NCBI RefSeq assembly: GCF_009711975.1 | Contig: NZ_VIKW01000033.1 | Coordinates: 1-44,700 of the forward strand | DNA: 44,700 nt | Source: Anabaena sp. UHCC 0204 | GTDB taxonomy: Bacteria > Cyanobacteriota > Cyanobacteriia > Cyanobacteriales > Nostocaceae | Direction of reading: 5' to 3' | In this document: in pieces, positions 1 through 8,130 of the stretch | How the letters are laid out: each line of letters starts with the position of its first letter | Position numbering within the stretch: the first letter of the stretch is position 1 | Translations under genes and position numbers: made by a program | Notes under the pieces: model-generated | The model's database searches: none | The model's input: the letters and a program-made list of their open reading frames with translations, nothing else | What the model was told of the DNA's origin: nothing

Positions 1-1980
1 CACATTTAATTTGTTATCTTTACCAATAATCTCGGCAATGCGTCTGTGTTCAGCTTTAATTTCAATAACTTTGATCCGAGTTGGGGTTTCCTTAATATGC
101 AGAATGTTCTGTGATTCTGGTAATTTGGGCGAAAATTCCAAGGTGAGACGACCTTGTTTTTCTTTTTTCACCAGTAGTTCTGGTTCTCCTTTAACTATTT
201 CTACGCGGATATTAGGAGTATCTTCCCAAAAAACTGCGGGGTGTCCAATTAAAGCTAAGATAGCTTTTTCACTGAAGTTATACTCGACTTTACCGTAATA
301 ACCACCATCATTATATGCCTCAATACAACTACAGACCCGCATATCTTGAGATGTAACGTAGTTAAATTCACTCAAATTATTACTCAGACGCTTGATAGCA
401 ATGGGGCGACCTTTACTCCACTCACCCTTAGCATTAACTTTTTGTTCCTTTGGTTGCAAAACACATCTACTGGGATAGAAGGTAATAAACCATGCTAACC
501 GCATTTCTGACTCTGGTTTGCCGGGTGTTTGTGGTTGTTTCTGGAGATTTGCTAGGGCATTAAGGCACATTTCCCAAGCAGCTTGGGGTTGAATGAGGTC
601 TACTATGGTTTGGATGCTGCTATCTTCTCGGAGTGCTGCTGCCTGTTGTTTATAGTTACTACTAGGTTTAAGTCGGGAGAGGAGTTCTGCTGCTTCCATT
701 GCCAACCAGTGATGACCGGATGCGATCGCTCTCCGATATAATGGTTCTAATATGTTAGGTAAGCGTTTTTTTGCAATCTCAACATCCATCCAATAAAGAC
801 ACAAAGAACAAAACAATGTTTGTAAACTATTTTCTTCTTCCACCGAAGCAATATAGGCACTTACTATAAGTTCTTTTTGAGTAATATCACCTTGCTGAAC
901 TTGCAGTACCATTTTCAATCTGGCATAAACAAATGTGAGCCAATGATTTGATTGACGGGACATTAATGTGGCATACTCTTCTGCTTCTTTGAGGCGTTCT
1001 GCTGAACCATCTTTTAACAATGCTAAAATAAAAAATAAACCACCAATTGTATGAAAATATATTTGGCGTTTACCCATAGCTTTTTTCAGGATTTTTAGAG
1101 CATCTGTATAATATTTAATAGCTTGTTCATTTTCACCCCGCAGAAAACTCAACCAACCCCAAACAATAGCAGCGTTATTTTTATATTCTTCTGATATTCG
1201 TCCCAAACTATCTTGTGCGTCTTCAGTATCACCCCGTAACAGCAATTGTTCTGTCAAAACCAAATGCAGATAATCTGAGCCATGTTTTCCAGATTCATAA
1301 CATTTTTCTTCCAAGAGCATAAAGGCATCTTCAGAATTAGACAATTTTAATACTGAATTGAAGAGAATACTTGATATACTAATTCTATATAATTCCGTTG
1401 GTAGAGTATTCAGCCAAGTTTCATCAAACGGGTTATTGCATATCTGCTCGAAGATATTTTCTATAACAATTGGTTCTTCACTATCACTATAATTTCGATA
1501 ATCTTCAATTTGCTTATTAATAAAACTAACATCTTGACGATAAAAACCAATGCGGATTTCCCTAATACATTGACGGAGATTATAGAAAATTCGACATTCA
1601 TGTTTCCAGTGAGTGTGTATAGGTAATTTGATTTCTACGGCTATAACTAATGTTTCAAATTGTTCAGTTTCCACAGCATGACGAGTAGCAATTTCTGTGA
1701 GTAACGGATGACACTCAACCCCGCTGCGGTTTTCCTGAACTAACAAACCTGCTTTTATCAACTTATCAATTATCAGACTCAGGGTTTTAGTCCCCCAAGG
1801 TTTGTTATTTTCATCTAAAATATCAGTTTTACTAAGACAACTTATAAATGAATTCTTATCTATTGGTGCATAAATTACCGAAAACAATTGGATAATTTTT
1901 TGTGCAGAAGGGTGTAACTCAAAGTATTTTTCAGTGAGTTGTGTTTGTACTTTGGTGTTATCAAGTTTAAAATTAATCAT
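1..1980 (-). CDS. N-terminal 660 residues of a large protein, probably SNF2-family helicase (3' end outside window)
   Basis: The frame is open from ATG at 1980 to the window edge, exactly 660 codons with no stop. The start reads MINFKLDNTKVQTQLTEKYF. Residues 1-100 look like a winged-helix/AAA-associated region, with LSLIIDKLIKAGLLVQE. Residues 150-480 are a helical TPR-like solenoid, including a segment about yearly-style repeats of aromatic/alanine helices such as ENEQAIKYYTDALKILKKA. From about residue 560 a beta-rich part begins, with a run TPTRIKVIEIKAEHRRIAEI. That last phrase resembles the region preceding the helicase core in large cyanobacterial SNF2 (HepA-like) proteins. This family link is from memory and the helicase motifs lie outside the window. 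The gene is seen clearly; the product name is tentative. A TPR-containing regulator is the alternative. Confidence 0.6.
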   Translation of the reverse strand, partial: MINFKLDNTKVQTQLTEKYFELHPSAQKIIQLFSVIYAPIDKNSFISCLSKTDILDENNKPWGTKTLSLIIDKLIKAGLLVQENRSGVECHPLLTEIATRHAVETEQFETLVIAVEIKLPIHTHWKHECRIFYNLRQCIREIRIGFYRQDVSFINKQIEDYRNYSDSEEPIVIENIFEQICNNPFDETWLNTLPTELYRISISSILFNSVLKLSNSEDAFMLLEEKCYESGKHGSDYLHLVLTEQLLLRGDTEDAQDSLGRISEEYKNNAAIVWGWLSFLRGENEQAIKYYTDALKILKKAMGKRQIYFHTIGGLFFILALLKDGSAERLKEAEEYATLMSRQSNHWLTFVYARLKMVLQVQQGDITQKELIVSAYIASVEEENSLQTLFCSLCLYWMDVEIAKKRLPNILEPLYRRAIASGHHWLAMEAAELLSRLKPSSNYKQQAAALREDSSIQTIVDLIQPQAAWEMCLNALANLQKQPQTPGKPESEMRLAWFITFYPSRCVLQPKEQKVNAKGEWSKGRPIAIKRLSNNLSEFNYVTSQDMRVCSCIEAYNDGGYYGKVEYNFSEKAILALIGHPAVFWEDTPNIRVEIVKGEPELLVKKEKQGRLTLEFSPKLPESQNILHIKETPTRIKVIEIKAEHRRIAEIIGKDNKLNV

Positions 1981-2009
1981 AATACAACAGGAGTCAAGAG
2001 TCAGAATTT

Positions 2010-2152
2010 GTAGGGGCGAAGCATTCGGAAAATAGCCTTAGACAAAAACCGATAATTTATCGCCCGAATGCTTCGCCCTTACTTGGAAAAAAACCGATAA
2101 TTTATCGCCCGAATGCTGATGCTTCCAATCCCGTTAGGGATACGCCCCTACA
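2010..2152. repeat. Dispersed palindromic repeat, copy A
   Basis: This stretch is built from two inverted modules. One is GGGGCGAAGCATTCGG, answered by CCGAATGCTTCGCCC. The other is the palindrome CGATAATTTATCG, present twice. It ends with GATACGCCCCTAC, which answers the opening GTAGGGGCG. The same modules recur at 17470-17632. The rest of the gap 1981-2460 holds a short palindrome ATAGGAATCCTAT near 2190 and a GCGCAGCGTAGCC repeat fragment near 2220. No gene is seen in the gap. Confidence 0.8.
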
Positions 2153-2340
2153 GGCTTTGTGTATAGGTTTCAATTTAGATTTTATAGGAGTTATAGGAAT
2201 CCTATTTGATTTTTATTAGCGCAGCGTAGCCGAGCCACCAAAGCAAATAAGCTGCATAAAGCTCTTAAAGACTTGCTTAACGCACCCTACAAATACTAAG
2301 ATTTTTTCAAAATTCAAATACTATTGCCATAGTATCATTT

Positions 2341-2413
2341 GGCGTTACAGAATCGAAATATGAAAGTTAAAAATCTCATCTTTCCCTCTTTGCGCCTCTG
2401 CGCCTCTGCGTGA
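2341..2413. repeat. Partial copy of MITE-like repeat (ggcgtt...ctttgcgcctctgcgtga)
   Basis: This segment aligns almost base for base with the left part of the element at 7933-8057. Both start GGCGTT, run through ATATGAAA/GTATGAAA and TTAAAAAT, and end with tandem TTTGCGCCT units and GCGTGA. The right inverted end seen at 7933-8057 is missing here, so this is a truncated or degenerate copy. Confidence 0.65.
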
Positions 2414-2460
2414 ATAAAAAAAATAAAGAGATGCTCCACAGAACATCTCTAACTTAAAAA

Positions 2461-2532
<72 letters not shown>

Positions 2533-2592
2533 TTTTGCTGTTTTTCCAACTTTCCCAATATACCAAACAGCCATAGTCTTGTCAAGGGGTTT

Positions 2593-3462
2593 TTAGAAAA
2601 AATTTGCCGTTAACTGGAAAGAAGCCGTACAACTAGCTCCTGGTGCTAACACAGTCAGATTTTCACCAGTGTTGAAAGCATTGCGAGTGGCGCTCCAAGG
2701 CTCTAGACAGTAGAATTCTTTGCCCTTAATAGTCCAGAACACCAACCAGGTAGAGAAATCATCGTAATCTAGAGTTAACTTCAACTTGCGGCTGTTATCT
2801 GTCACAGATGCAGATTTACTGGTTAATCCTCCAAAAGCAAAATCAATTTCCTCTTGATTAAAATCAAACTTGCCGTTAAAAGCGTGAAATTCCTTGGTTT
2901 TGTTGTCTTGATATTGACTAGAAGGAAGTTCCACTTCTAGCTGATTCTTATCACCACAGAGAAAATAAGGATGGAAACCAGCGGAAAATGGCATTGGTGT
3001 AGATGACAGATTTTTATATTCCTGACGCACTACTAAAGTATTACCTTGAAGTTCGTAGGTAAAAGCCAATTGAAAATCAAAAGGATAAACTGCCTTTGTT
3101 TCCTCATTGCTGGTGAGAACTACAGTTAGACTAGCGTTATTTTCTGTCTTTTGCTCTGTTGCTGTCCAAGGCAATTCCCGCGCAAAGCCATGTTGTTTAA
3201 TAGTATACTGTTTTCCCTCGATGCTGTAAGTATTATCAGGTAAGTTACCGCAAAGAGGAAACAAAATTGGATTACCACCCCGAACACTCAAATCAGCATG
3301 AGTAAAGCGTTCTGTATCTAAATAGAATATTTCTTGACCATTAATTCGCCAACGAGTGATGATACCGCCTCTTTCTGGAACAACTTCTATCTGTGAACCA
3401 GCGGTTTTATCAGACAGGATGTAGGTTTTGTATTGTTCTTGTTGAATGTCAATGGTGAACAT
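2593..3462 (-). CDS. Aldose 1-epimerase family protein
   Basis: This 289-aa protein belongs to the galactose mutarotase-like fold, which interconverts alpha and beta anomers of hexoses or hexose phosphates in the cytoplasm. Family landmarks are visible: H91 in KQHGFAR, H164 in AGFHPYF, and the acidic EPWSATRN segment near residue 262, matching the catalytic His/His/Glu of the family. N-terminal RGG (31-33) and GNPILFPL (63-70) are typical of the YeaD/LacX-like subgroup. The length is normal for that subgroup. The ATG at 3462 starts a beta-strand-like MFTIDIQ. Substrate cannot be read from the sequence. A 24-nt near-copy of its start region lies beyond the CRISPR array at 4462-4485. Confidence 0.85.
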   Translation of the reverse strand: MFTIDIQQEQYKTYILSDKTAGSQIEVVPERGGIITRWRINGQEIFYLDTERFTHADLSVRGGNPILFPLCGNLPDNTYSIEGKQYTIKQHGFARELPWTATEQKTENNASLTVVLTSNEETKAVYPFDFQLAFTYELQGNTLVVRQEYKNLSSTPMPFSAGFHPYFLCGDKNQLEVELPSSQYQDNKTKEFHAFNGKFDFNQEEIDFAFGGLTSKSASVTDNSRKLKLTLDYDDFSTWLVFWTIKGKEFYCLEPWSATRNAFNTGENLTVLAPGASCTASFQLTANFF

Positions 3463-3667
3463 AATAGTCAGTAGATTGGTGTGGAGATTTGTGCTTATGG
3501 ACAGTTAGGAGGAAACAGGCAATAGTTAAGAGGTTTTGGGCAATTTTACTCTTGATTACATCTTGCGATTTTTCTACCTTTCTCCCCAATTGTAGGTTGT
3601 CGTGCCAACAAATTCCACCATGATCATTTAATCTCAAACCTTCAAAAAATAGGTTTTGTCAAGTAAA

Positions 3668-4068
3668 CTTTTCGTCCCCTTGCGGGGAAGTGGGTTTAGA
3701 AAGTCGCATTTTTGATCACAAAATGAACGATGTAATAACACCGTTTCCATCCCCTTGCGGGGAAGTGGGTTTAGAAAGGAAATTTTAGCAGATAAACTGT
3801 ACTTCGCCGTGCCAGTGTTTCCATCCCCTTGCGGGGAAGTGGGTTTAGAAAGTCATGGCATACAGGGCTAGTTTGCAAGATGAAAAATTGTTTCCATCCC
3901 CTTGCGGGGAAGTGGGTTTAGAAAGTTGCCAGCACCCTCTCGATTAAAGAAGTTTATGAGGGTTTCCATCCCCTTGCGGGGAAGTGGGTTTAGAAAGTTC
4001 TTGCTTCGATTTTCCCATCTATTGCTCAGACTGTTTCCATCCCCTTGCGGGGAAGTGGGTTTAGAAAG
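3668..4068 (-). CRISPR. CRISPR array, 6 repeats and 5 spacers, no cas genes in window
   Basis: A 36-nt repeat, starting GTTTCCATCC on the plus strand and ending GGGTTTAGAAAG around a CCCC-TTGC-GGGG hairpin, occurs at 3668-3703, 3743-3778, 3817-3852, 3890-3925, 3962-3997 and 4033-4068. Copies 2 to 6 are identical. Copy 1 differs at three of its first seven bases. Spacers are 39, 38, 37, 36 and 35 nt and unrelated to each other. Two signs give transcription on the minus strand. Read that way the repeat ends in GGATGGAAAC, like the GAAAC end of many repeats that forms the crRNA 5' handle. The degenerate copy is then the last one, decayed at its 3' end as usual. The leader is therefore on the right (4069 onward). 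The subtype cannot be assigned from the repeat alone. Confidence 0.95.
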
Positions 4069-4345
4069 GGTTCACTTCTGGAAAGCTTACTGGGTAGGGG
4101 TTTCAGATACCCATTTCGATACACCTCAGAAAAATGGAAAAATTTTCCGACAAAGTGGCGAATTTTATAGGCTAAAACCTTTAGTGTGCAAGACTTCGAC
4201 ACACTTCAACGAAATTATAGAGTTTTCAAGGTTCGGGGGAGGTGTGTCGAAAAAATTTAACCCACCAATCTAAGTTTACTACTTAACAACTAGAAGAGTC
4301 AAGAATTTTATTGTATAAATTCGATTTAATGAATCGAATTTGTAC
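4069..4345 (-). promoter_or_regulatory. Putative CRISPR leader with repeated TTTCGAYACACCTC motif
   Basis: This non-coding stretch follows the leader-side repeat. The motif TTTCGATACACCTC occurs at 4114-4127. A relative, TTCGACACACTTC, is at 4195-4207, and the inverted form GAGGTGTGTCGAAA is at 4239-4252. A perfect 10-bp inverted repeat, AAATTCGATT with spacer TAATG, lies at 4317-4341. A minus-strand TATAAA near 4165-4170 could be a -10 box for the pre-crRNA. Leader function is inferred from position only. The remaining bases to 4540 hold the gene-start relic (4462-4485) and an STRR. Confidence 0.45.
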
Positions 4346-4502
4346 TATAGCAGTAAGCAAGAAACAATAATAAAAACCTTGCCAGGTGCGTCACTTAGAG
4401 ACAATCAGTTTATTTACCGAATTATCCCCTAACACACCCTACAAGCAATAGTCCTACTTACTTGAATGTCCATGGTAAACATGATTTTATTTGATGATTC
4501 GT

Positions 4503-4538
4503 AATTGATAATTGTCAATTGTCAATTATCAATTATCA
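4503..4538. repeat. Heptamer tandem repeat (STRR), AATTGTC/AATTATC units
   Basis: About five 7-bp units of the form AATTGTC or AATTATC stand in tandem directly beyond the pdhA stop codon. The same unit occurs at 15491-15523 and 15645-15679. Confidence 0.8.
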
Positions 4539-4540
4539 GC

Positions 4541-5578
4541 TTATACGTCTTCAGCAAAAATGAAACGATATAACTCGCTAGGATCTGGTTCAGGGCTGCT
4601 TTCAGCAAATTTAACTGCGTCCTCAATCACAGCCTGAATTTTCTTTTCAATATCTTTGAGTTCTGCTTCTGTAGCTAGATCATGTTCTAGCAAATAAGCA
4701 GCTAACTTTTTAATGGGGTCACGAGCAAACCAAAAATCCTTTTCTTCCTTGCTGCGGAGTTCGTCTGGATCAGCCAGAGAGTGACCCCGGAAGCGATAGG
4801 TCATGGCTTCAATTAAAGTTGGACCTTCTCCAGCCCTAGCACGAGCTACGGCTTCTTGAGCCACTTGTCGCACTGCTAAAACATCCATTCCGTCTACTTC
4901 CACACCCACCATGTTAAACACACTGGCTTTTTTGTAAATTTCTGGTTGGGAAGTTGCCCGTTCGTGAGCCATACCGATCGCCCACTTATTATTTTCTACC
5001 ACAAAAAGAATCGGCAGTTTCCATAAAGCCGCCATATTCAATGTCTCAAAAAATTGACCGTTGTTAGCCGCACCGTCACCAAAGAAGCAAGCCGTTACTT
5101 GGTCAGCATTTTTGTCTTGAAGAACTTCCCGACGGTATTTAGATTGGAAAGCCGCACCAGCAGCTACAGGAATACCTTCAGCAACGAAAGCATAACCACC
5201 TAATAGACGATGTTCCGCAGAAAACATATGCATTGAACCACCACGGCCTTTACTGCAACCGGTGGCTTTACCAAATAATTCTGCCATGACCTCTCGTGCG
5301 GGGACTCCGGCACTTAAAGCATGAACATGGTCACGGTAGGTACTGGAAACGAAGTCTTCACCGGGACGCATTGCACCTTTAACAATGCCACTACAAACGG
5401 CTTCTTGTCCGTTGTAAAGGTGGACGAAACCAAACATTTTTCCTCTATAGTACATTTCGGCGCATTTATCTTCAAAGAAACGGCCTAATGTCATATCTTC
5501 GTATAAGCCCAATCCTTCTTCTTTGGTGATTTGGACTGTGGCAGTATTAAATACGGGTAACGTGCGCTCTTGAACCAT
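4541..5578 (-). CDS. pdhA: Pyruvate dehydrogenase E1 component, alpha subunit
   Basis: This 345-aa subunit, with the beta subunit, decarboxylates pyruvate with thiamine pyrophosphate and passes the acetyl group to the E2 lipoyl domain, making acetyl-CoA. The TPP motif is present as GDGA (167-170) followed by ENN (195-197). The E1-alpha signatures YRDHVHAL (81-88) and GRGGSMHMF (111-119) flank the active site. A phosphorylation-loop-like [11 protein letters not shown] is near residues 265-275. Length and order match cyanobacterial and plastid PdhA. The beta subunit gene is not in the window, as is usual for cyanobacteria where pdhA and pdhB are unlinked. The gene is monocistronic here, with 326 nt of upstream spacer. 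Confidence 0.95.
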   Translation of the reverse strand: MVQERTLPVFNTATVQITKEEGLGLYEDMTLGRFFEDKCAEMYYRGKMFGFVHLYNGQEAVCSGIVKGAMRPGEDFVSSTYRDHVHALSAGVPAREVMAELFGKATGCSKGRGGSMHMFSAEHRLLGGYAFVAEGIPVAAGAAFQSKYRREVLQDKNADQVTACFFGDGAANNGQFFETLNMAALWKLPILFVVENNKWAIGMAHERATSQPEIYKKASVFNMVGVEVDGMDVLAVRQVAQEAVARARAGEGPTLIEAMTYRFRGHSLADPDELRSKEEKDFWFARDPIKKLAAYLLEHDLATEAELKDIEKKIQAVIEDAVKFAESSPEPDPSELYRFIFAEDV

Positions 5579-5904
5579 GCTTGTAAATTATCCTTATCGT
5601 AAAACTTAAAGTTAAGTGGGTCTTGGATCACGTTAGCTATAAATCAGCCAGCGTGGACAAAACTAATTTATCAAACCTCATTTTATAGGATAGCAATGAG
5701 GATAACTGGCTTTCTGCATAGCGATTAACAATTAACCTAAATTGCTGTTTGCCTTTTTCCACCCGCGCTTACGGCAATTTTCATGTATTTAAAGCAAATA
5801 TTGAATAAATCTCTTTTTTCCTTTATTCCTTTGCGTCTTTGCTCCTTTGCGTCTACCTTTTGGGATCTCTAAGAGAGATGGCGCGAAATAAAATTAAATG
5901 TTAT
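5579..5904. other. Intergenic region pdhA-tatC
   Basis: No gene is seen. It holds the pdhA 5' region. Near 5816-5855 there is a degenerate repeat of the CCTTTGCGTCTTTGC type, related to the TTTGCGCCT units at 2390 and 8000. A short palindrome ATCTCT-A-AGAGAT lies at about 5864-5877, just beyond the tatC 3' end. Confidence 0.6.
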
Positions 5905-6699
5905 TCATTTACCTGTGAGTTTTACCAGTCCAATCCCACCAAAGTATAATCCTAAAACAGCACCAGCTAAAAGACTTTGGGTGAGAGGATCAGTAGAAGG
6001 TGTAAGCACCGCTCCCAAAACTACTGCTGCCATAATCACATAGCGCCAACCTTTTAACATGGTTTGTGAAGAGACAATCCCTAAAGTAGCCAGCAATAAT
6101 TGAATAACCGGAACTTGAAATGCTAATCCTGTGGTGAATAACAATAACAGCACAAATTCAAAATACTTATCAATTGACCAAATTTGCTCAACAACATCAG
6201 CACCGTAATTAATGAAGAATTGTAAAGCAGCCGGGATGAGTGCAACATAAGCAAATGCCAACCCCGCTACAAATAGTACACTTGACCCCAAGACTACAGG
6301 GATTAACAACCGACGTTCCCGTATGGTGAGTCCAGGAAGTACAAACTGGATAATTTGGTAGAGAATGAAGGGAGTAGCCAGCATTAAACCACTGTAAGCT
6401 GCAACTTTCATGGAGACAAAGAAAAATTCTCCTGGAGCTAATTGCAGAAATTTAACTCCTTGAGCAGGAACTTCTAATAACTGCACTAGGGGTTTAACTA
6501 CGATAAAACAACCAATAACACCCACCCCCACCACAATGAGGGAATAGAAAATTCTTTGTCGTAACTCCTCCAGGTGGTCAAAAATGGACATTTCCACTTC
6601 ACCTGGTAATTCATCCAGCGGGTTAATAGAGGGTTCACCGGACGTTTCTGGATCTAAATCGAGGGATTTTATTTGATCTAAGTCTTGTGAAGAGGTCAT
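5905..6699 (-). CDS. tatC: Sec-independent protein translocase TatC
   Basis: TatC is the multi-spanning membrane receptor of the twin-arginine pathway and binds the RR signal peptide of folded substrates. The 264-aa sequence has a soluble acidic N-terminus of about 35 residues, then [18 protein letters not shown], the conserved family opening (HLEELR). About six hydrophobic helices follow. The helix 2-3 region has [19 protein letters not shown], in which the P and ExR are conserved. The substrate relevant to this window is the Rieske protein PetC, whose N-terminus carries RRQF. The gene stands alone, with no tatA or tatB beside it. Confidence 0.95.
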   Translation of the reverse strand: MTSSQDLDQIKSLDLDPETSGEPSINPLDELPGEVEMSIFDHLEELRQRIFYSLIVVGVGVIGCFIVVKPLVQLLEVPAQGVKFLQLAPGEFFFVSMKVAAYSGLMLATPFILYQIIQFVLPGLTIRERRLLIPVVLGSSVLFVAGLAFAYVALIPAALQFFINYGADVVEQIWSIDKYFEFVLLLLFTTGLAFQVPVIQLLLATLGIVSSQTMLKGWRYVIMAAVVLGAVLTPSTDPLTQSLLAGAVLGLYFGGIGLVKLTGK

Positions 6700-7615
6700 G
6701 ATTCAGTTATTAGGAAACATTTGTTAGGCAATCTTCGTTAACTATTTTATCTGGGTCGGTGACTACCAAGAGAGGTTTTTACTAGCTTCCTAGATTTTGT
6801 TTATTATTTTTTCACTTTTGCGCTTATGACCAAACATGATTACTGCTTACTCAAACACATGATTTTTTAATACAAAATTTTAGTTCACATCCTGATCCAA
6901 GTTACATTAATTCTTGGTAATATTTTTATCTCTATTTTTAAAGTTGCATTTTTAATTTATTTTATTAAAAGTATTAATTATTACTATTGTTTACTAAACC
7001 ACTAAATTGTTCTTGATTAATTAATCAGTATTAACTATTACAGTTATAATTTAATATTATGAAATATCAATTGGCTTTATCGCTTGTTAAGGCTTATTTA
7101 ATATGCGATTGGGGAAATATTCTATATTTTAACTCCCATAAGCACAAGTATTATATATTACAAAGCTTTACGTATTTATCTATGGTACTCATGTTTATTT
7201 ATTATCGAAAAAAATATTTTTGTCCGGTTGGTTGCTCATTACATTTGCATAGGTATAAAGAACGTTATCTTGTGGCTAAATTAACTCTGCCAGGGGGGTA
7301 AGAGTGAGGTTAGCAATCATGGATCTGATTTTGATCTGTGAATAAATGAAAACAACTGCTTGTTTGTCTCATGTACGGATAAATCAAAGGTGTACCAGGG
7401 ATATAACCCAGGAATAATCTAGATTTACTCTGACCTTAAACAGACAGGGATAGACTAATGCACCTGAAAATTGCATCCTTTGTAGTGTCTAATTTGATAC
7501 TACAGACAGAATTTTTCTGGCAATTTTTAGAACTATTAGCCGATTAATAGGTTTTCAAAGTTGATCAAGATGACGTTGCTGATTATGCAATCATCAATCT
7601 GAGTTGAATGTCTAT
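6700..7615. other. Long AT-rich intergenic region upstream of the small secreted peptide
   Basis: These 916 bp lie between the divergent tatC and the peptide gene. No convincing gene is seen; an 80-codon frame at 7059-7301 has no ribosome binding site or recognisable product. The region is very AT-rich from 6780 to 7060. Two symmetric sites stand out: an inverted repeat at 7481-7504 (own entry) and GGGATATAACCC at 7398-7409, which is loosely like the GGG-TCTAA-CCC core of HetR sites but one base too long. Its size suggests a long 5' regulatory region. Confidence 0.5.
7481..7504. promoter_or_regulatory. Inverted repeat TGTAGTGTC-N6-GATACTACA, possible operator
   Basis: Nine-base arms TGTAGTGTC and GATACTACA pair except for one G/T position around TAATTT. 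It lies 111 nt upstream of the peptide gene start at 7616. No T-run follows, so a terminator is unlikely. The core GTGTCTAA partly matches the HetR half-site GGGGTCTAA, but the outer G-runs are absent. Binding by any named regulator is not supported. Confidence 0.4.
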
Positions 7616-7819
7616 ATGAAGAAAACAATTGGTTTGGGACTAATGGTATTGTCAGTTTATCTGTGCAATTCCAGTGCTTGTTTTGCAGGTAATAAGCTGT
7701 CCGTAAGCAATACTCAACTAAATAGCGTCAATGATGCTCAATTGCAATTAGTGGCTAATGTGTCTGCTAGAGATGATCAAACGGGGGATTGTCTTCGTCG
7801 AGGTAATTGTCGGGATTAA
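7616..7819 (+). CDS. Small exported peptide precursor, C-terminus RGNCRD (PatX-like candidate)
   Basis: The protein has 67 residues from the ATG at 7616; an in-frame TTG at 7604 would add four residues before the signal peptide and is less likely. The signal peptide is typical: MKK, a hydrophobic core (IGLGLMVLSVYLC), then a cut site after ACFA. The mature part has about 43 residues, is polar and ends in GDCLRRGNCRD with two cysteines. Heterocyst inhibitors of the PatX family are known as short exported proteins ending in RG(S/T)GR. This end has the RGxxR pattern but N and C instead of S/T and G. The assignment is therefore only a lead. It could also be an unrelated secreted peptide. Upstream lies a very long non-coding region with a symmetric site. 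Confidence 0.6.
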   Translation: MKKTIGLGLMVLSVYLCNSSACFAGNKLSVSNTQLNSVNDAQLQLVANVSARDDQTGDCLRRGNCRD

Positions 7820-7932
7820 GGTGCTTTGATAGCGCAGTGTTGGTCATGTTTTGTTTTCACTTTATTTACTGACAATTTAGTAACTTCGTCTAAATTAAGA
7901 CGGGGAAAATAAGTATTGCAGATATCCAAAAT

Positions 7933-8057
7933 AATTTAGGGCGTTGCTGAATCAGAGTATGAAATTTAAAAATTAGATTTCTTTAACTCTTAATTCTTTG
8001 CGCCTTTGCGCCTTTGCGTGAGGCTAATTCATACATTCAATCAGCAACGCCTAAATT
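7933..8057. mobile_element. MITE-like element with about 30-bp terminal inverted repeats
   Basis: The left end AATTTAGGGCGTTGCTGA and the right end, which reads AATTTAGGCGTTGCTGA on the other strand, are near-perfect inverted repeats differing by one G. The similarity continues inward to TATGAA on both sides. The 125-bp interior has no frame and carries three TTTGCGCCT-type units. A truncated relative is at 2341-2413. It has no transposase, so it would be moved in trans if still active. Confidence 0.75.
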
Positions 8058-8066
8058 CGTTAATGC

Positions 8067-8103
8067 CAAAAAAAATAACCTCCAGTTTTGGGGGTTGTTT
8101 TTT
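8067..8103. terminator. Bidirectional rho-independent terminator
   Basis: The stem AACCTCC (8077-8083) pairs with GGGGGTT (8090-8096), loop AGTTTT. A T-run follows on the plus strand (8098-8103) and an A-run precedes it (8067-8075), giving a T-run on the minus strand. It could end mraY transcription from the right and peptide-gene transcription from the left. Confidence 0.7.
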
Positions 8104-8130
8104 GTACTTTATGAATTTAATTAGGGCTTG

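Noticed and set aside
3449-3637. 62-codon minus-strand frame upstream of the aldose epimerase gene
   Set aside because: It overlaps the epimerase start in another frame, has no ribosome binding site and no recognisable sequence.
3668-4068. Assigning the CRISPR array to type I-D or type III
   Set aside because: The repeat looks like those of several cyanobacterial subtypes, and without cas genes the call would be a guess.
3902-4273. 123-codon plus-strand frame with repeated RGSGFRK
   Set aside because: It runs through the CRISPR repeats and the leader. The repeated peptide is only a translation of the repeat.
7059-7301. 80-codon frame in the AT-rich gap
   Set aside because: No ribosome binding site, codon content like random AT-rich sequence, and no family resemblance. 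Kept only as a remote possibility.
7398-7409. GGGATATAACCC as a HetR binding site
   Set aside because: Known HetR sites have GGGG-TCTA-ACCCC type spacing. This site has one more base between the G and C runs, and the flanks are not symmetric.
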